DNA from: Chloroflexota bacterium
GTDB taxonomy: Bacteria; Chloroflexota; Limnocylindria; P2-11E
Direction of reading: 5' to 3'
Assembly: GCA_016875665.1 (NCBI GenBank)
Contig: VGPA01000040.1
Coordinates: 1-9,535 of the forward strand
Length of the DNA: 9,535 nucleotides
Shown in pieces: positions 8,096 to 9,535 of the stretch (positions within the stretch are counted from its first letter, which is position 1; the number at the start of each line of letters is the position of its first letter). Under the pieces are notes generated by a model. That model did no database searches. It was not told the origin of the DNA and saw only the letters and a list, made by a program, of their open reading frames with translations. The position numbers and the translations under genes are program-made.

Positions 8096-9535
8096 ATGCC
8101 GCGCTCGATCCCGGTGCTGCTCGCGCTCCTGCTCGTCGCGTGTGAGCCTGCTGCCGAGCCTCGCGGCCCCGGGGGCGGGGCTCCGCTCGCGGTCGGCAGG
8201 CCCGACACGATCGTGGTCGGGCTCACCGAGGAGCCCCCCGCGCTGTGGGCTCCGCTCACCTCCTCCCCCTCGGCGGCGCTGGTTCGCGCGACGCTCTCCG
8301 CCGGCCTCACCGAGCGTGACGAGGCCAACCTCTATCAGCCCCGGCTCGCGAAGCGCACGCCGACGATCGAGAACGGCGGGGCGCGCCTCGTGCGCGGGGC
8401 GGACGGGCGTGAGGCGATGGTCGTCACCTACGAGATCCGCGCCGGGGCCAAGTTCTCGAACGGCGACCCGGTGACCTCCGAGGACGTGCGCTTCTCGTGG
8501 CAGCTCCAGCTCGACCCGGCAGTCCCCGCCCTGGCCCGCGGCGCGGCCGCCCGCTACGAGCGGATCGACACGCCCGATCCGTCCACCGTCGAGGTCGTAT
8601 ACCGGCCCGGCGTGGTCGACCCGCTCTACTACAGCTTCTGCTGCACCATCGTGTCCAAGGCGGTCTTCTCGGCGGTGCCGGCGATGGACCTGGCGGCGAG
8701 CCTGCTCGCCACGCGCCCCGTGTACGCGGGTCCCTACCGGCTGAAGGAGTGGACGCCCGGGACCCAGATCGTGGTGGAGGCCGACCCCGTGTTCTGGCTG
8801 GGCAAGCCCAAGACCAAGACGATCGTGTTCCGGTTCGTGCGCGACGCTGCCGCGCTGCTCGCGGAGCTTCGCGCGGGACGCATCGACGTGGCCACGCGGG
8901 ACAGCCTGACCATGGACAGCCTCCCCGCGCTGGAAAAGCTGAGCGCGGACACCGACCGGCAGCTGCGCACCATCCCGGCCAGTGCGCTCGAGCACCTCGA
9001 CTTCAACCTGCGTGACCCGCGTGACCTATCGCGCCCGCATCCCGCGCTTGGGGACAAGCGCGTGCGCGAAGCGATCGCCCGCGCGGTCGATCGCGACGCG
9101 ATCGTTGCCCAGATCGCACCCGGCAAGGTCACGGTCGCCGGCTCCTTCCTGTTCGGCTCGAGCTGGGCGAAGGCGGCGGACACGGAGATCGCGACGTACC
9201 GGCCCGACGCCCAAGCCGCGGCGCGCCTGCTCGACGAAGCGGGGTGGCGCGCCGGCGCCGATGGCGTGCGCGAGCGGCTCGGCACGCGCCTCACGCTGCG
9301 CTTGGCGTATCCGACCGACGATGGGGCGCGCGCGCGGATCGCACAGCTCGTCGCGGACCAGTTGCGCCGGGTAGGCATCCTGGTCCGGACGGAGCCCCTC
9401 GCGCCCGCGGCGCTCTTCGCCTCGCACGGCACCGGCCCGCTGTCGGCGGGGGCGTTCGACCTGGCGCTCTACGCGTGGGCGGCCGGTGACGATCCGCAGA
9501 CCTTCCTCTACGACTGCGACCAGATCCCCGGCCGC
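8096..9535 (+). CDS. Family-5 ABC transporter solute-binding lipoprotein, N-terminal 480 residues (3' end outside window)
   Basis: The frame is open from ATG 8096 to the last base, 480 codons without a stop; family members usually run 500-570 residues, so a modest part is missing. The start gives a good lipoprotein signal peptide: Arg3, a Leu/Val-rich core and lipobox LVAC with Cys16, followed by Glu. GGAG lies directly against the ATG, too close for a normal ribosome site; TTG 8090 is an in-frame alternative. Family hallmarks: FSNGDPVTSEDVRFSW 120-135, AGPYRLKEW 211-219, DKRVREAIARAVDRDAIV 320-337. A vicinal Cys pair (182-183) is unusual. Role: extracytoplasmic receptor for peptides or a similar solute, either sharing the upstream OppBCDF core or starting a second transporter locus beyond the window. 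It resembles the partial protein at 2-1045. Substrate unknown. Confidence 0.9.
   Translation, partial: MPRSIPVLLALLLVACEPAAEPRGPGGGAPLAVGRPDTIVVGLTEEPPALWAPLTSSPSAALVRATLSAGLTERDEANLYQPRLAKRTPTIENGGARLVRGADGREAMVVTYEIRAGAKFSNGDPVTSEDVRFSWQLQLDPAVPALARGAAARYERIDTPDPSTVEVVYRPGVVDPLYYSFCCTIVSKAVFSAVPAMDLAASLLATRPVYAGPYRLKEWTPGTQIVVEADPVFWLGKPKTKTIVFRFVRDAAALLAELRAGRIDVATRDSLTMDSLPALEKLSADTDRQLRTIPASALEHLDFNLRDPRDLSRPHPALGDKRVREAIARAVDRDAIVAQIAPGKVTVAGSFLFGSSWAKAADTEIATYRPDAQAAARLLDEAGWRAGADGVRERLGTRLTLRLAYPTDDGARARIAQLVADQLRRVGILVRTEPLAPAALFASHGTGPLSAGAFDLALYAWAAGDDPQTFLYDCDQIPGR

Noticed and set aside
6988..8328. 446-codon minus-strand open frame spanning the spacer edge, the membrane protein and the start of the third binding protein
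   Set aside because: It is out of frame with the 351-residue protein, very rich in Arg and Pro, has no recognisable domain, and would cover the signal peptide region of the gene at 8096.

Overview
The window is a very GC-rich (by eye about 70%) bacterial segment with strong G/C preference at third codon positions, frequent GTG and TTG starts and almost no recognisable Shine-Dalgarno sequences. Two substrate-binding proteins with a visible N-terminus carry lipoprotein signal peptides. This fits a high-GC bacterium such as a myxobacterial (Myxococcota) lineage, but nothing seen fixes the taxon.

Region 1 (2-6638, + strand) is one tightly packed transport operon. It opens with the 3' part of a family-5 solute-binding protein. 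Its TAG stop abuts the GTG start of a complete OppA-like lipoprotein, followed by OppB, OppC, OppD and OppF. Junctions are 0 nt, 16 nt, then three 4-nt stop/start overlaps (GTGA, GTGA, ATGA). Together these encode a complete oligopeptide ABC importer: OppA captures peptide outside the inner membrane, OppB/OppC form the channel, and OppD/OppF power it. Both ATPases have intact nucleotide-binding motifs and the C-terminal four-cysteine motif linked to a [4Fe-4S] cluster in this family.

Region 2 (6639-7019) is a non-coding stretch of about 380 bp between convergent genes. It is unusually rich in GC palindromes. A hairpin lies just after oppF, and a long near-perfect hairpin (6952-6986) is a likely bidirectional terminator.

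Region 3 (7020-8075, - strand) is a protein of unknown function with an N-terminal domain resembling FAIM1, two membrane helices and what looks like a tandem pair of DUF3592-like domains. Only 20 bp separate its start from the divergent gene that follows.

Region 4 (8096-9535, + strand) is the first 480 codons of a third family-5 solute-binding lipoprotein, open to the window edge. It looks closer to the partial protein at the left edge than to OppA. One transporter core is therefore surrounded by three binding proteins, which suggests alternative receptors or a tandem array of peptide-uptake units. No RNA genes, CRISPR arrays, insertion sequences or transcription factors were seen. I did not find a convincing new defence or mobile system; the least explained parts are the minus-strand membrane protein and the palindrome-rich spacer.
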